Assembly: GCA_029449235.1 (NCBI GenBank)
Contig: JANATG010000003.1
Coordinates: forward strand, 248,001-312,000
Reading direction: 5' to 3'
From: Linnemannia schmuckeri
Lineage: Eukaryota; Mortierellomycota; Mortierellomycetes; Mortierellales; Mortierellaceae
DNA length: 64,000 nt
Shown: piece by piece, positions 1-11,082 of the stretch
How positions within the stretch are numbered: the stretch's first letter is position 1
How the letters are laid out: every line of letters starts with the position of its first letter
The notes under the pieces: model-generated
What the model was told of the DNA's origin: nothing
What the model saw: only the letters and a program-made list of their open reading frames with translations
Database searches by the model: none
Program-made: the position numbers and the translations under genes

Positions 1-4
1 ACTA

Positions 5-193
5 CTAGATGTGGGGGGTATCGATGATGGCGCGTTCGGCGGTTGGGAAGCGTTCAGGATGAGTCTTTCGAATCGGCGGACGAGTAACGACAATCAACGA
101 CATCATCAACGATACCAGCAACGACAGCAACCAAAAGTACTTGAATAAATAATTCACGAGGGCAGCGAGGAATGTGTTGATCACATTCTGCAT
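5..193 (-). CDS. Hypothetical small membrane protein (62 aa)
   Basis: A short complete frame from ATG at 193 to TAG at 5-7. Residues about 15-36 form one strongly hydrophobic segment (Leu/Val/Phe/Trp rich), preceded by a few neutral residues and followed by an Arg/Pro/His-rich tail, so a single-pass membrane protein or a signal anchor is plausible. I do not recognise the family. The gene lies at the edge of the window, so a further exon to the left cannot be excluded and the stop may lie inside an intron. It runs in the same direction as the aspartyl-tRNA synthetase gene behind it. Confidence 0.3.
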   Translation of the reverse strand: MQNVINTFLAALVNYLFKYFWLLSLLVSLMMSLIVVTRPPIRKTHPERFPTAERAIIDTPHI

Positions 194-315
194 AATGCCT
201 CCTTCAAAAAAACCTCATGGACATCACATACATGAAAAAAAATCTAGAAATGCGGTTCCTTTTTATCTACGATAAATGTTACTGCTTCTACGTTCTCACT
301 CTTTCTATGTACTTA

Positions 316-3300
316 TTACACAACACGGATCTTGTACTCGTTGAGTTGCTGGTCCGTCAAAGCCGAGGGGCTCCCCACCACCAAATCACGCCCAGAAGCT
401 GATTTCGGGAACGCAATGACATCGCGGATCGAGGGGGTCTCGCACAAGATGGCCATCAGTCTATCGAATCCGAGTGCCAGACCTCCGTGTGGCGGGCATC
501 CAAAGGATAGTGCGTCAATTAGGTGTGTGAACCTGGAACTTTCTTGTGGTGACATCTATTATTGTGTTGGTGTAGAGAGTGTGAATGGATTAAAAGTAAG
601 TCCATATATGTTGGTGAGAGCTACATTTGTTTTCTTGGTGAGAGTATATATCAAAAGATTACCTTGAGGACATGATCAAAGACGTAAGTTTGAAGTTTTG
701 GCGAATGGATACGAATCGACCCGCCACCAATCTCCACACCATTAAGCACCAAATCGTAATGCTGTCCCCGGACCTTCTCAGGTGCAGATTGAAGGAGGTG
801 CAAGTCCTCAGGATGAGGAGCAGTGAAGGGGTGGTGAGTAGCTTGGAAGCGGACGCCACGGGATTGTTGGTCCGAGGAAAGGATTTGCTCGGGTGGAGAG
901 AAAAGCGGGAAGCCTTCGACCCAGAGGAAGTTGTATTGTGATACTGGGATCTCCATCATTCCTAGAGGGAGAGAAAGAGAGAGGGGGTAGTGGGAGTGAG
1001 CATGATAGAGGTTAGTTATGAGACTTTTTGATAATCAAGTAAGAAGACGACACTGTGTGTAATGATGCTTACCTTTGGACTTGAGGACATTGGCGAGTTC
1101 CAGGCGGATCTTGCCCAGTTCGGTTTGGCCACCCTACAACACGAAAACCAAAGCAGAGGATTAATCATAGGTCCTGACACCCATCACTTCCCAAGATACA
1201 GCCGATTTCATAAAAGAACAGTGCTTGGTTTGTTGTGCTACTCACAGAGAGGAAAGCAGTTCGCTTGTTAAGGATAATGGTGTCTCCGATCTGGACGCCG
1301 ACTTTAGAGTTCACGGCAGCCACATCCACAGGTCCTTGGATCTCATGCGTGTACGGCAGCTTGTGCAGCCATGTGTCGATATTCTTTTCCGTGACCTTGA
1401 CTACTGGCAACACCTAATAACATATAAGCAGCACATGTGCAAAACAAGTGTGTCAGAGCCATTGCTATCATGCAAGATACTACTGAGAAAGTACGATTCC
1501 GAAAGAAGTGGCCATGCTACAAGTAAGGCTACCTTGTTATCAAGCTGAGCAAGTTTCTTGAGCTCAGATCCAGACAGCTTCATATCACTCTTCATAACAA
1601 TGGCCTCGATAATATTATCTCCTGTAATATCCGTAATATGTTGGATCTCCAAACCGAATCGGGTATCGGGTTTGTCGGATCCATACTTAGACATGGCGAC
1701 TTGATAGTTCATCCGGGGGAACTCCTTTCCGTCAAAGAGCTCGACGTCCTTTAGTTTTCTCCATACTGAACGAACAAGGCCCTCGACTAGGTTCTGAATA
1801 TCACGGGCTGATCCGAATGAGACCTCCAGATCAATCTAAGTAAGACAGAAATTGAGAAAGTCATGTATTGTCAGCAAGTAGTACGGAAACACACTGGACA
1901 AAAGGGTTTGAGAAAATGAAAACTTTGTTGTCAAGTGCGGAATTGCTGTATACCTGTGTAAACTCGGGCTGGCGATCTGCGCGAAGATCCTCGTCTCTGA
2001 AGCACTTTGCGATCTGGAAATATCTGTCAACTCCACTCGCCATAAGAAGTTGCTTGTACTATTTGGGGAGTTGTCAACACCAAAGTACGCGAGGGTGAGT
2101 AATGCTATCCCAGAGTCTTGGATACATTTTATTTGAGCGTGTCGATCAAAAACTGATGTCTCGCATACCTGCTGTGGACTCTGAGGGAGGGCATAGAAGG
2201 ATCCAGCGTTCCTTGTAGGTACCACGAACTCCCGTGCGCCCTCTGGTGTTGACTTGAACAGCATTGGTGTCTCCACCTCCACGAAGTCTACATGTTCAAA
2301 TCCATGCGGAAATAATTAATTAGTGAAGAGTTTCATCAAGTACATTTACGTTGACGTTGTTCAGTGATGTGAGGCCGTTTGGTTGTTTGTGGGTGTGCCG
2401 TACCGTTCTGAACGAGATAGTCACGGATCGTCCATGCTGCCAGTGAGCGGTTGCGCAAGTTCCTTTGAAGTGTCTCCCGACGAAGGTCCAAGCATCTATA
2501 CTTCAGCCTCACTTCCTCATTGATCTATCCATGGCAGTAGAAACATCCGACTTGAGAGTTAGAAATGCAGCTCCTTATGTTCCCATCGGTAAAGTTGTTA
2601 ATCCTATTCGCATTCAGAAGACCACGATGGCTTACCAACTCTTGATTGGTGGGCAAGAAGGGCAGGGGCTTATGAGTCTTGTTCAGGATCCGGACAGAAG
2701 ACAACTCAATCTCAATCTCTCCCGTAGCCATCTGGCGGTTGATAGTGTTCGCCTCACGCGCCACAACCTTGCCCTCGACACAGATCACGCTCTCGGCCGT
2801 CAGATCCTGAAGACTCTGTCGTGCTGCTGTTGCTGATGCGTTACTGCTGGAGCCTTTCAGGACAAGTTGGATAGTTCCTGAAGAGTCTCTCAATGGTAGA
2901 AAGATCAGTTCATCCGAGAACTTTCTATGCGAATTCGTAACAGTGGAGGTGGGGTCCAAAGTCAGTCTCCCGAGTGGTTGGCGATCGCTCCATTTAATGC
3001 CACGAGGGACACGTGGGTGATTGCGGTGAGAGGATGATAGTACCTGATATTTTGTGCCCATCCTGTCAAGACGACATGTTCTCCGACGTTTGCCTGGTTC
3101 AACTGACCGCACTTGTGTGTCCTTGAAGGGTAGTCGCCTACACTCAGTTGAAGTATAAAAAAATGTTGTTTTGTGAGCGATCTGTGGATCATTTCTCCCT
3201 GCCCAACCCGCGTGCAAAAGTGTTCTTCACATTCCCTTCCTTGAACCCTTACCAAAGGTAACTCCCTCCAAAAGTTCAGCCTCCAAATCAGTCGTAACCG

Positions 3301-3502
3301 CTGTCGCAAGCTTGCTCGAAGTCGAAAAGCCGTTCCTTGCAGCGAAGAAAGAAGAGGACTGTGAAAAGACTGCACCACAACCACGTGTGGCGATCAGTGC
3401 TCGTGGTAAGGAATGGACTGGAAGAAGGCTTTTATGAGTTGTTGTTTGGGTGACCAGCCTCTTGATGGCATTCGGTGCCTGTATTGACCTGATCGCATGC
3501 AT
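316..3502 (-). CDS. MSD1: Aspartyl-tRNA synthetase, mitochondrial
   Basis: Class II synthetase that charges tRNA-Asp, here of the bacterial/mitochondrial type. The start at 3502 opens an Arg/Ser/Thr/Ala-rich, acid-poor leader of about 60 residues typical of a mitochondrial presequence. Downstream exons give the OB-fold anticodon domain (2.5-3.1 kb, ending a GWAQ motif), motif 2 with FRDEDLRADRQPEFTQ near 1.97 kb, the bacterial-type SKYGSDKPDTRF segment followed by the GAD insertion (1.2-1.7 kb), the IGGGSIRIHSP block near 0.7 kb, and motif 3 GGLALGFDRLMAIL near 0.46 kb. The reading frame is split by about eight short introns. An upstream in-frame ATG at 3706 is less likely because the leader from 3502 already looks like a targeting signal. 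The cytosolic enzyme would be a separate gene. Confidence 0.95.
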
Positions 3503-3721
3503 TTGCTCGCCTTTTTCTCGTTTGTGTGAATTGGGATGGTGGAATGAAAGAAAGAGAAGGAGGAGTTCACGGCATGCCCAAAAGAAGGTTTTCGTTGTGT
3601 CTCCCAAGGGCGTGCACGACTCCGAAGTAGGAAACAGTGACTGTTTCTTTGATTTTAATTGGCTGGTGATAAAGAAAAAGACGGCTGGAGACGCTGTTTT
3701 GATCAATTTTTGTTCCTGAAA

Positions 3722-4063
3722 TTAGCTGACGGTGCCGTCACTGTCGAGTTCTGCATCACCAAGAGCCCCAAAGACATCAAACAGGGCGATAGGCGAACGG
3801 TACACTCTCTGGGAGTGAGCTGGCCGTTGTTTTTCGCATTCCCTGAAACGATAGCATATATTACTATCGAAATCGATTCATTTTGGGTCACGACAATCGA
3901 CTCCCATCCAGGGGGCGTATCCAGTACATCCAAGGGAGTTACCGTGTGTATTTGTCCTTGTCGTTGATAGAGAAGGAAGACGATTAGTGATAGGAAAGGG
4001 ATTTTTGCCGTTTTTACATTGCCACTTAAGGGGTAATATGATGGTGAAGATCTTTGAGACCAT
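3722..4063 (-). CDS. Candidate two-exon small protein, unrecognised
   Basis: Exon 1 (4063-3892) starts with a hydrophobic stretch and contains the segment GCTGYAPWMGVDC. A 49-nt interval 3891-3843 begins GTGACC and ends TTTCAG, and joining across it keeps the frame (phase 1) into a second exon that ends ALGDAELDSDGTVS and stop at 3722-3724. The phase match is the only support. The same DNA is also open on the plus strand (3659-3967) and in another minus frame, so the coding assignment is uncertain and this could be a decayed gene. Confidence 0.2.
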
Positions 4064-4198
4064 GTATATTAGTTTAAACCTCTAAAAGTATCCAGCTGGG
4101 CAGTTGATAAGCGATTTAGTTCTATGGGAGGTAAGATAAATGACCTTAATTTTTTATGCAAATTAAAATCTAAATGTGATTGTATCTAGTTTTACAAG

Positions 4199-4272
4199 GC
4201 GTGGATCATGTTTTTGAACTACACAGATGGTGGTTTTGAACTATCCAGCGTAGATCATGTTTCTGAATTACA
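4199..4272. repeat. Degenerate tandem pair, period 49 bp
   Basis: A 25-nt segment at 4199-4223 recurs at 4248-4272 with 22 of 25 positions identical, separated by 49 bp; a third partial TTTTGAACTA lies between them. It sits in AT-rich DNA with no recognisable gene (4064-4619) just beside the permease relic. Confidence 0.5.
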
Positions 4273-4619
4273 TGAACTATATTTTGTTCTCCTTTCATCC
4301 ATATGGCGAAAATCCAATGCTATGCTCTCTCTCTCACGTACGCTATGTCTATCTCTCCTTCTTCACATGCATACCATATAAATACACAATAAAATATGTG
4401 CTTGTATTGTTGAAGCCAGATATGAACAACGATAACCGTACATGGGAGAGATGAAAATAACAGAGGAAGGAGAGAGAATGAAATGGAGAAAAAAAGAGGA
4501 AAAACAACGTGGGTTTAGGTTAGGGCATGGCTGCAATGGTTTGACGCGAGATTATGCGTAGAAGAGGGACAAAGGGTGGCTGCAAAAAAATCCATCTATA
4601 ACTTGGACAGAGTGGGTTT

Positions 4620-5095
4620 GAGGAACTGACAGTCATTTGGAAGGAGAAAGCCTTGTCAAGGACACGAGCAACCCAGGCGTTACATGCACCGGAGAGGAAG
4701 AGGAGGGTGGCAATCTCGCCCATAGCCTGGCAGATATAGGCCAGCCAGATGCCGATAAAGACGTAGACAGGCAATAGTTTGTTTTAGTAGGGAAGAGCGG
4801 AAGTGGAGGAGAAGAAGAGTTTTCCTTCTGGGTTGTTCCTCTTGTCATCGTTATTATGATTGAGATCAACGTTACTAGAGTCAAGACTTATAGTGAAATT
4901 GAATACTGGTTGTCCGTTGTGAAGGTTTTCACCCTCTTGATGTTCATTGTCTCTAGTATCTCCGTCGATGCTGGTACTATCGGTAGTGTCGCCTACGGTT
5001 TGAAATCCTGATCGCACGGCGAGGCTCGCTTCTATGGCGGCTGGCTTCCTTACCTTTCTCAAGGCTCTTGTCTCTGTTGGTTACGCCTGTGATGC
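4620..5095. pseudogene. Broken and internally inverted amino-acid permease relic
   Basis: Two pieces of a fungal amino-acid/polyamine permease lie head to head. On the minus strand, 4774 down to about 4630 encodes a TM2-TM3-like piece with the family hallmark GEIAT and SGACNAWVARVLDKAF. On the plus strand, 4820-4990 encodes a later region, including VKTYSEIEYWLSVVKVFTLL (the TM5 region, compare family GEAEFW...KV) and then, after an in-frame TGA at about 4988 and a frame change, GFLTFLKALVSVGYA (TM6-like, 5039-5083). In an intact permease both pieces lie on one strand, so an inversion has separated them. No start, no downstream transmembrane segments and no complete frame were found. Family assignment rests on motif recognition; the inversion is read directly from the strands. 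Confidence 0.6.
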
Positions 5096-7367
5096 TCCCA
5101 TAATTAATTGTATTCGTAGAGAGCGCGTGCTAGTTGAAGAGAGTTACAACAAACCAGGAGAGAAAAAAAACACGGAGAAAATAACATACCACTTTCTTGT
5201 CACAAATTGTCTAGCGTCCCCCTACCTCTCAATATGCCTTGGTATGACCCACTTTTATTTAGTTGATCAAAAAACCAGCAATACTAGTCATACAAGACAA
5301 AAAAAACAAAGCAGCACAAGCACAGGCAGAGCAGAGCATAAACTATTTTCGAGCATGCAGAAATCCAGTTTGCGGTATTTTTCTACTAGGACCAAAGGAG
5401 ACAATACAACATTTTGAGAAAAAGGAAGGGGCGCGTTGTGTGTGTATAGATAGAGAACGTACATATGACTGGATCGAGGTTCTCTCCTACCTCGACATCT
5501 ACCCCGCCTCTTCGAAGTCGGCTAGCGCTAATTCTTGTGATCGCTTATGTTCAAACTCCATGGACGCTAGTTGATGTTTGTGGTTCACGGTGAGGGTAGG
5601 ATAGCAGTGATTGTGTTGGTATCTATGTCTATCCGACTTACATTGCCTCTAATCCTTCCATTCTCCAACTCGACAACGAACTACCCAATGAGGGCTAGCG
5701 CACTATAGTGAGAATTAGGAAAACGAGAAAGAAAAAGTGCTGGCCTTCTCAGGCTTTAGACTTGCCTCAAAACGGTTGTTATGCCGAGGAAACACCACAG
5801 ACACCAAGGACAAGGACAAGCACAAAAACAACCAAAAAAAAAAAAGAGATAAGGAGAGGCGAGAAGAAAAATAATGGAGTAAAAGCAAAGCTGTTTGCTG
5901 TACTTGTTTGTTGCCAAAGGCTTGACCCCGTATTCCAGTTTTATTGTTTGCGAGTGCTCTCCGCTCAACCCCCTGTTGATTGTCGGTGTTGCTTGTTTGA
6001 GCGTCCTAATGATTTTCTTCCCCGTTTTTTTTATGTTCGTCTCTTCATATTCTCTCTCTGTCTTTGTCACCTTCTCTCGCCGGGTTTGGGAGGACTAGGC
6101 TAGAAAAAATAGAAGGCAGAGAGGGAGAAAGTTAGGTGGTTCTTGTCTGACTTGAACCGCATTTAGTTGACGCCGAAATATATATGGTCAAGGGGGGAAA
6201 GGAGGATGGGTAAGGACCTTTCTCTTATTGCACCAAGGGATCAATCCTTAACATGCTTTTTTTATGTTTTGGAAGTGTTGCAAGTAGGCAGATGCAGTCG
6301 TACAACGGTCCACCCTCTCCTAGAATTTTCACAGCTAGGCCTTCCTTGTTCCAATACACGGAAAACAGACACGTTTTCTGCTATGTTTTGTGCTTTGTCC
6401 TTCGTGCAATAAGAAAAAGAAAAAAAGCAGTTGAACATTGCATGTGTGTCCAATTAGAGAAAATAAGAGTCTCACCTACACGTGCATGCATTTCAGCATG
6501 CTTGGCAACACGCATAATTGGTTCGAGAATGCAACGAGTGTTGTTGCTCTTCAAACACAAGGAGACATATTGCCACTCATCTAGACAATTAAAGCATTCG
6601 ATTCCCGGAGAAGCAAGAGGTGCGGAAAAAGAAGAGAGGGGGGCGGTAGTTTCTTTTTTGTGCAAACTCCTTCCCAGGTCAGAGCAGGTCCTCTCCTTGG
6701 GCAGAGATGAAAGCTAAAGAACGTTCATCCAACCGGTATTTTCGCCAACCCCTTTTCCCCATAAACCCCAAAATTCGGGGAGAGAGGGCAAATGTGTTGT
6801 AAAAGAGTGCGACTTTTAGTTGCACAACCACTGGAGGAAGGTACGAAAACCAGAGACGAAAGCCGTTCTTGTGCAAAGGACCAGCTTCGTTCAATGGAAG
6901 CAATGAGCAGGATTGTGAGATGCAATTGGGTTGGCAAGGAAGAAAGAAAAAGGCTTGCTGACAGAGAGATGAAGGGACGCAAACTGCAGATTAAAAACCC
7001 ATAAGAAAAGAGCACTAAAATAAACTATGCATCTCCTTCTATCTTCCCGTTTTCTTCCCTTTTGCTCACATTGGTGCTTGAATAAACATCTCCGTACTTT
7101 TCATTAGAGCTGTCCGTGTGGTGGGTGCAAGGCAAAATGTCTGGTGTGAAGTTGTCCGTGTTTTTTTTTTGGTCTTTAACCTGTTTGCCGATCTCTTTCT
7201 TTCTCTTCCCTCGGCTTTCAGCTCACAAGTCGGCATATGGTGTTGCCAACCTAACCCTTCTTTATTGCAGTCCATGTCACCCATCCCTTATTGAAAGGCT
7301 CGGTTCTAGACTTTGCTGGGCTTGAGGATATATACAAATGCGTCGATTTCCGGTTTTTTCTTTGACT
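5096..7367. other. Gene-poor stretch, no gene recognised
   Basis: About 2.3 kb with only short, mutually overlapping frames, A-rich and T-rich runs, and no protein motif that I recognise. It separates the permease relic from the repeat array upstream of the defensin-like gene. Part may be 5' regulatory sequence or transposon remains; nothing in it is diagnostic. Confidence 0.5.
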
Positions 7368-7788
7368 GGTTTGCCGAAAAAACCGCTATTTCCACCGCCA
7401 CTTTTTTTTTTTGCATTTTTTCCAACAAAGCTGTTCTTCTTTTTCTCTTTCTCTTTCTTTTTTCTCTCTCTTTCTTCTCACTCGCTCTCGTTGTAGCTGG
7501 GAAGGTGAAGGAGGCGGGGATGTGGATATGGCTCCTCAAAACAAAAACAAACCAAAAGCAGTTTCAGACAAGTTGCACCAACCGCTTATTCCCTTCTGCA
7601 ATGGCGAAAAAAGCTCAAAGGAAAACATGGGGCGGGTCAGACCTGTTTCCACAACTGCTATTTGCCTCTCTGGAAAGCAGTTTCCACAAACTGCTATCGC
7701 CACTGAGTTGACTTCGACCCAAAAAGCAGTTTACTTGCAAACAGCTATTGCCATTGAAGGCGAAAGTAGTTTTCAAACCGCTATTTCC
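7368..7788 (+). repeat. Array of imperfect ~27-bp units with inverted ends
   Basis: At least five copies of a motif of the form AAAGCAGTTT-spacer-AAACTGCTATT-CC: 7368-7393, 7643-7666, 7675-7701, 7723-7752 and 7763-7788, plus a looser copy near 7554-7593. In most copies the left arm (CAGTTT) is the reverse complement of the right arm (AAACTG). The last four copies are spaced so that the encoded QTAI tetrapeptide-like segment stays in one frame of an open stretch at 7411-7917, which leaves open a coding origin. The array lies 300-700 bp upstream of the defensin-like gene. Confidence 0.55.
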
Positions 7789-8084
7789 TCATATGTTATA
7801 TGCAAGAAAGCTGGTCCAACCTCGCTCGAATACAAGTTCATCCGTCGCTCTTTTATTCTCGTCTTTCTTTCTCTTCTTTCTTCTCATCTTCGTCGACAAA
7901 AAAAACGACAAAGCTGAAATTTCCACCAACACCACCGCCACCATCACGTCCAACGACATCGCAAAGAACATCACACTTGACACAAAAATCTAGCGCCAAC
8001 TCACTATCGCACTTCCGCCAAACAAGTCAAACAGCCTCATCGCTCCCAACGAAACTCAACACTCATACCAGTACTCTTACAGCT

Positions 8085-8486
8085 ATGTGCACGTCTAACA
8101 ACTACAAGTTCGCCGCTGCCTCAACTGCCGCTGCTACCGCTACAACCACATCAGCCATGTCAGGAACTAGCTCAGTCGCCACCTCCACGCTAAAGCCATC
8201 ATCGTCACGCCGCACGCGCACGCGCCCAACGATCTCTAAACAGTCACTCTTCCTCACAGCCGTGATTTTCACATGTGTCCTCCTGTCTGCCTTCGCCCCC
8301 ACAACAATCACAACAGACGCAGCCCCGACCATTAACCGCTCGGGCGACGACACAAACTCCGCCTCGATCTACGGATGCCCATCGCCACAGGCCTGCGAAG
8401 CCCACTGCCAGACCATGATGAATTCCTCGGGATATTGTGGAGAGTACCCCCGGCGTTCTTGCTTCTGCACCCTCTCGTCTATGTAG
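8085..8486 (+). CDS. Secreted defensin-like (CS-alpha-beta) peptide precursor
   Basis: Predicted precursor of 133 residues from ATG 8085, or 109 from the in-frame ATG at 8157. An Ala/Thr/Ser-rich and then Arg-rich N-terminal part leads into a hydrophobic core at residues 54-71 (LFLTAVIFTCVLLSAF) that can act as a signal sequence, followed by a short propeptide-like stretch. The C-terminal 36 residues hold six cysteines at 98, 104, 108, 118, 126 and 128: spacing C-x5-C-x3-C-x9-C-x7-C-x-C, with Gly two residues before the fourth Cys (GYC, the gamma-core). This is the pattern of cysteine-stabilised alpha-beta defensins such as fungal plectasin. Such peptides act extracellularly, usually on bacterial envelopes; the activity here is inference. 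No intron is needed. The long N-terminal extension before the signal core is unusual, so the start is uncertain. Confidence 0.6.
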   Translation: MCTSNNYKFAAASTAAATATTTSAMSGTSSVATSTLKPSSSRRTRTRPTISKQSLFLTAVIFTCVLLSAFAPTTITTDAAPTINRSGDDTNSASIYGCPSPQACEAHCQTMMNSSGYCGEYPRRSCFCTLSSM

Positions 8487-8689
8487 TTCTTTCGCCCAGT
8501 TTGTTCTATTTCTTCGTAATTCTCACTATTTTCATGCTTGTACTGTACAACTCTTCACAAAATCCTCCGTCTAATAACTACCAATCACCAAGCTCTTTAT
8601 CTTGATTAAAACACACAAAAACACAAGCCTACAAATATGAAAAAAGCACACCACACCATTTATTACATGTTATCCTTCTCGGACTAATT

Positions 8690-10809
8690 TTACAATGGCG
8701 AGGAAGACTCGGCAGCGGCGGTTTTCTTAACCTTCTTCTCCACAACTTCATCTTTAGCTCCACCATCCTCACCAGCCTCCTCCGTCTCATGACGTTTCTT
8801 GGACTTGTTCGCATCCTCCATCTCGACATCCTCAGCACTAACACCAACAGCGGCGCCAAGACTAGGAGTATTGACGGTGCTTGCACCCATATCAATGGCT
8901 CCGACAACACCCTCTTCAGCACCCTCCAACCGCTGGTTACGTTTCTGGAGGGCAGCCTCGACAATGATCTGGTTGGGATGCTTCTCCAATGTGCGCACGG
9001 GTTCTTTTCCAAAGGTTGCAAGGAAGGCGGTTGATTTTTCTTGGAGAGTGCCGTCTTGGATTGATTCACGGACGAGGGTAAAGAACTGAGAGTACTGGTA
9101 CATGTTGTGTCTACATATTACGGGAAAGAAAGACCAAAACCCGTTAATAAGCACGTTACACAAAAACGAAAGCTCTCAGGAGCATGACCAAGAAGCGCCC
9201 ATCAAAAGAACAGCATATTACCCCATGAGCAAGACAGTAGCCAACATCTCGTGGGTCTTCAAGAGATGATTGATGTAGGCACGAGTATGTTTGTTGTCCT
9301 TGCAGGCGTAGCATCCACAGCCCTCGAGGATTGGCACAAACTTGTCGCCGTGTTCATCATCCCAGAGATTGATGCTTCGAAGCGTTTTGCTGTTGCTCTT
9401 ATCCTGGCCTGCGGGGCGGGGTCCATAGTAGTACAGCGATGCCTTGCCGTCCTCGGTTAACTGGAATGGGTACGAGGTGTCGAACAGATCAATGCCCATC
9501 GCCACCGCCTCCAGCACATCCTCTAGTGAGGTTGAATGGACATATCGATGTTAGTTCACAGAACAGCCGAAGCGGAAAGCCACATTTCACGAAAAAGGAC
9601 GCGTTCACTTACCAGGAGCATGGAGTCCATAGAGAAGTCTTGGCTTGTCTGAAGGCAAGTGATCCAAAGAGGTCTGGACATGCTTCAGCCTAGCATCCTT
9701 GCCCAGCGCGCTCAAAGAAAGAGTGTCGATCACAAACCCGTCAACACCTTCCTTTTTGGCTGTCTCCTGCGCACTCCAGATCCTTGACTCTTCCAAGTGT
9801 GCTCCTCCTACAGCGGCAAACAGTCCAACATCAGTCCAAGGCTCTGTAGGAATAGGTTCAATATAGATCTCCTCGTCCATTTCCTTAGGGATCTCTGTCC
9901 CTTGATCCTGCTCCTGATCCTGCTGTCCTTCACCTGCAGTCTTGGCAGCTGTAACAGTGTTCCGCTTCTTCTCCTTCCTTTCTCTCCTTCGCTTCTTCTC
10001 CTCCTCCAACCGACGATCAGCAATCGTACCATCCTGTCCTACTCTCTCCAACAAGATCTGATCCAACCATTTAAGGGATCTCTCCAAACTCTTCCTGATC
10101 CGCTTCTCATTAGGAGTAGTCGTCTCTGCAATCGTATCCGCCAAGGCGACAACCACATCTGGACGGTAGTGACGAACCGTTTTGAGATAATCGTCCAAGG
10201 TCAATTGACGGATTCCCTTGGGTGTGGAGAGGACTGCATGGTAGTCGGTGTTGGAGGCCAGTTTCTTGGCTGGAGGGACTGTGGGGTGACGGAAGGTCTC
10301 TGCGGCGTAAGAGTAGTCCCGGAGGTCGCAAAAGGTGATGAGGTCCTGAAGGCGCAAGTATTCTGAGAGCGTAAATTTGTAGCCCTTGAATCGGGGGATC
10401 GGGGAGGTTTCTGGCCACTTTGAGAACGATCCAGGCTGATCCGTTTGCCTAATATTGATTGATTGTAAACTATATCAGTGATCTTTTGTCACAACAATCC
10501 AATTGACCAACTGAATGACCAGTTGATTTGATCAGTATCATCCCGAAGTGCTTACAAAATTTGCTCGAGGGAAATGTTGACGCCTCCAAAGCTTTGTTGA
10601 CGCAGGTTGTCAGGGGTGAGATGGGGCACAGCACCCTTCTGAGAGTACATCAGACAACCAGGGGTCTCGATCGTCCTCTTGACATGCTGCTGATCAGTTC
10701 CTGCAGTAGTTGACTGAGAAAGGGTGAATGTTCCACAGCGCGCCGATTCTCTTGCTCCTGATGCCTTGGTTGATGTCTGCTTGATTTGGAACCTCAGTGG
10801 CGATGTCAT
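8690..10809 (-). CDS. QTRT2: Queuine tRNA-ribosyltransferase accessory subunit 2
   Basis: Non-catalytic partner of QTRT1 in the eukaryotic enzyme that exchanges guanine-34 for queuine in tRNAs for Asp, Asn, His and Tyr. The N-terminal exon holds TPGCLMYSQKGAVPHLTPDN, the next exon LRDYSYAAETFRHPTVPP and the TGT barrel (PDVVVALADT), then RLLYGLHAP and GIDLFDTSYPFQLTEDGKA. The zinc site is visible as GCGCYACKDN followed by AYINHLL, i.e. CxCxxC plus His. A Lys/Arg/Glu-rich insertion (about 9.93-10.03 kb) interrupts the barrel, and the last exon ends in an acidic, Lys-rich low-complexity tail. About five exons. In mammals the subunit associates with mitochondria; nothing here settles location. 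Confidence 0.95.
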
Positions 10810-11082
10810 GGTGCTGCCGATTCGTTGTCGAGAAGTTTGGAATATGTTTGCACACGAACCTTTTTTTTTTTTTTCTTTTAGACGTTCTGTGGCTTGGAAT
10901 TTGTTGTAAGCCTGACATTTCCCTTTGGATTGAAGATCAAATTTATTCTACGCGCTTGTTGAAGCGAAATGCCAGAGGTTCTATTAGAACATGCCGCTTC
11001 TACTCCTTTCAGATAGAAATCATCTAGTTTCCATTGCTAAAAGAAAAATGATATGGCCGTGCAATTCCATGTTCCTCGGTGT

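Noticed and set aside
7411..7917. 168-codon plus frame through the motif array
   Set aside because: No homology recognised, hydrophobic and low-complexity ends, no proper gene context; kept only as a remark on the repeat array.
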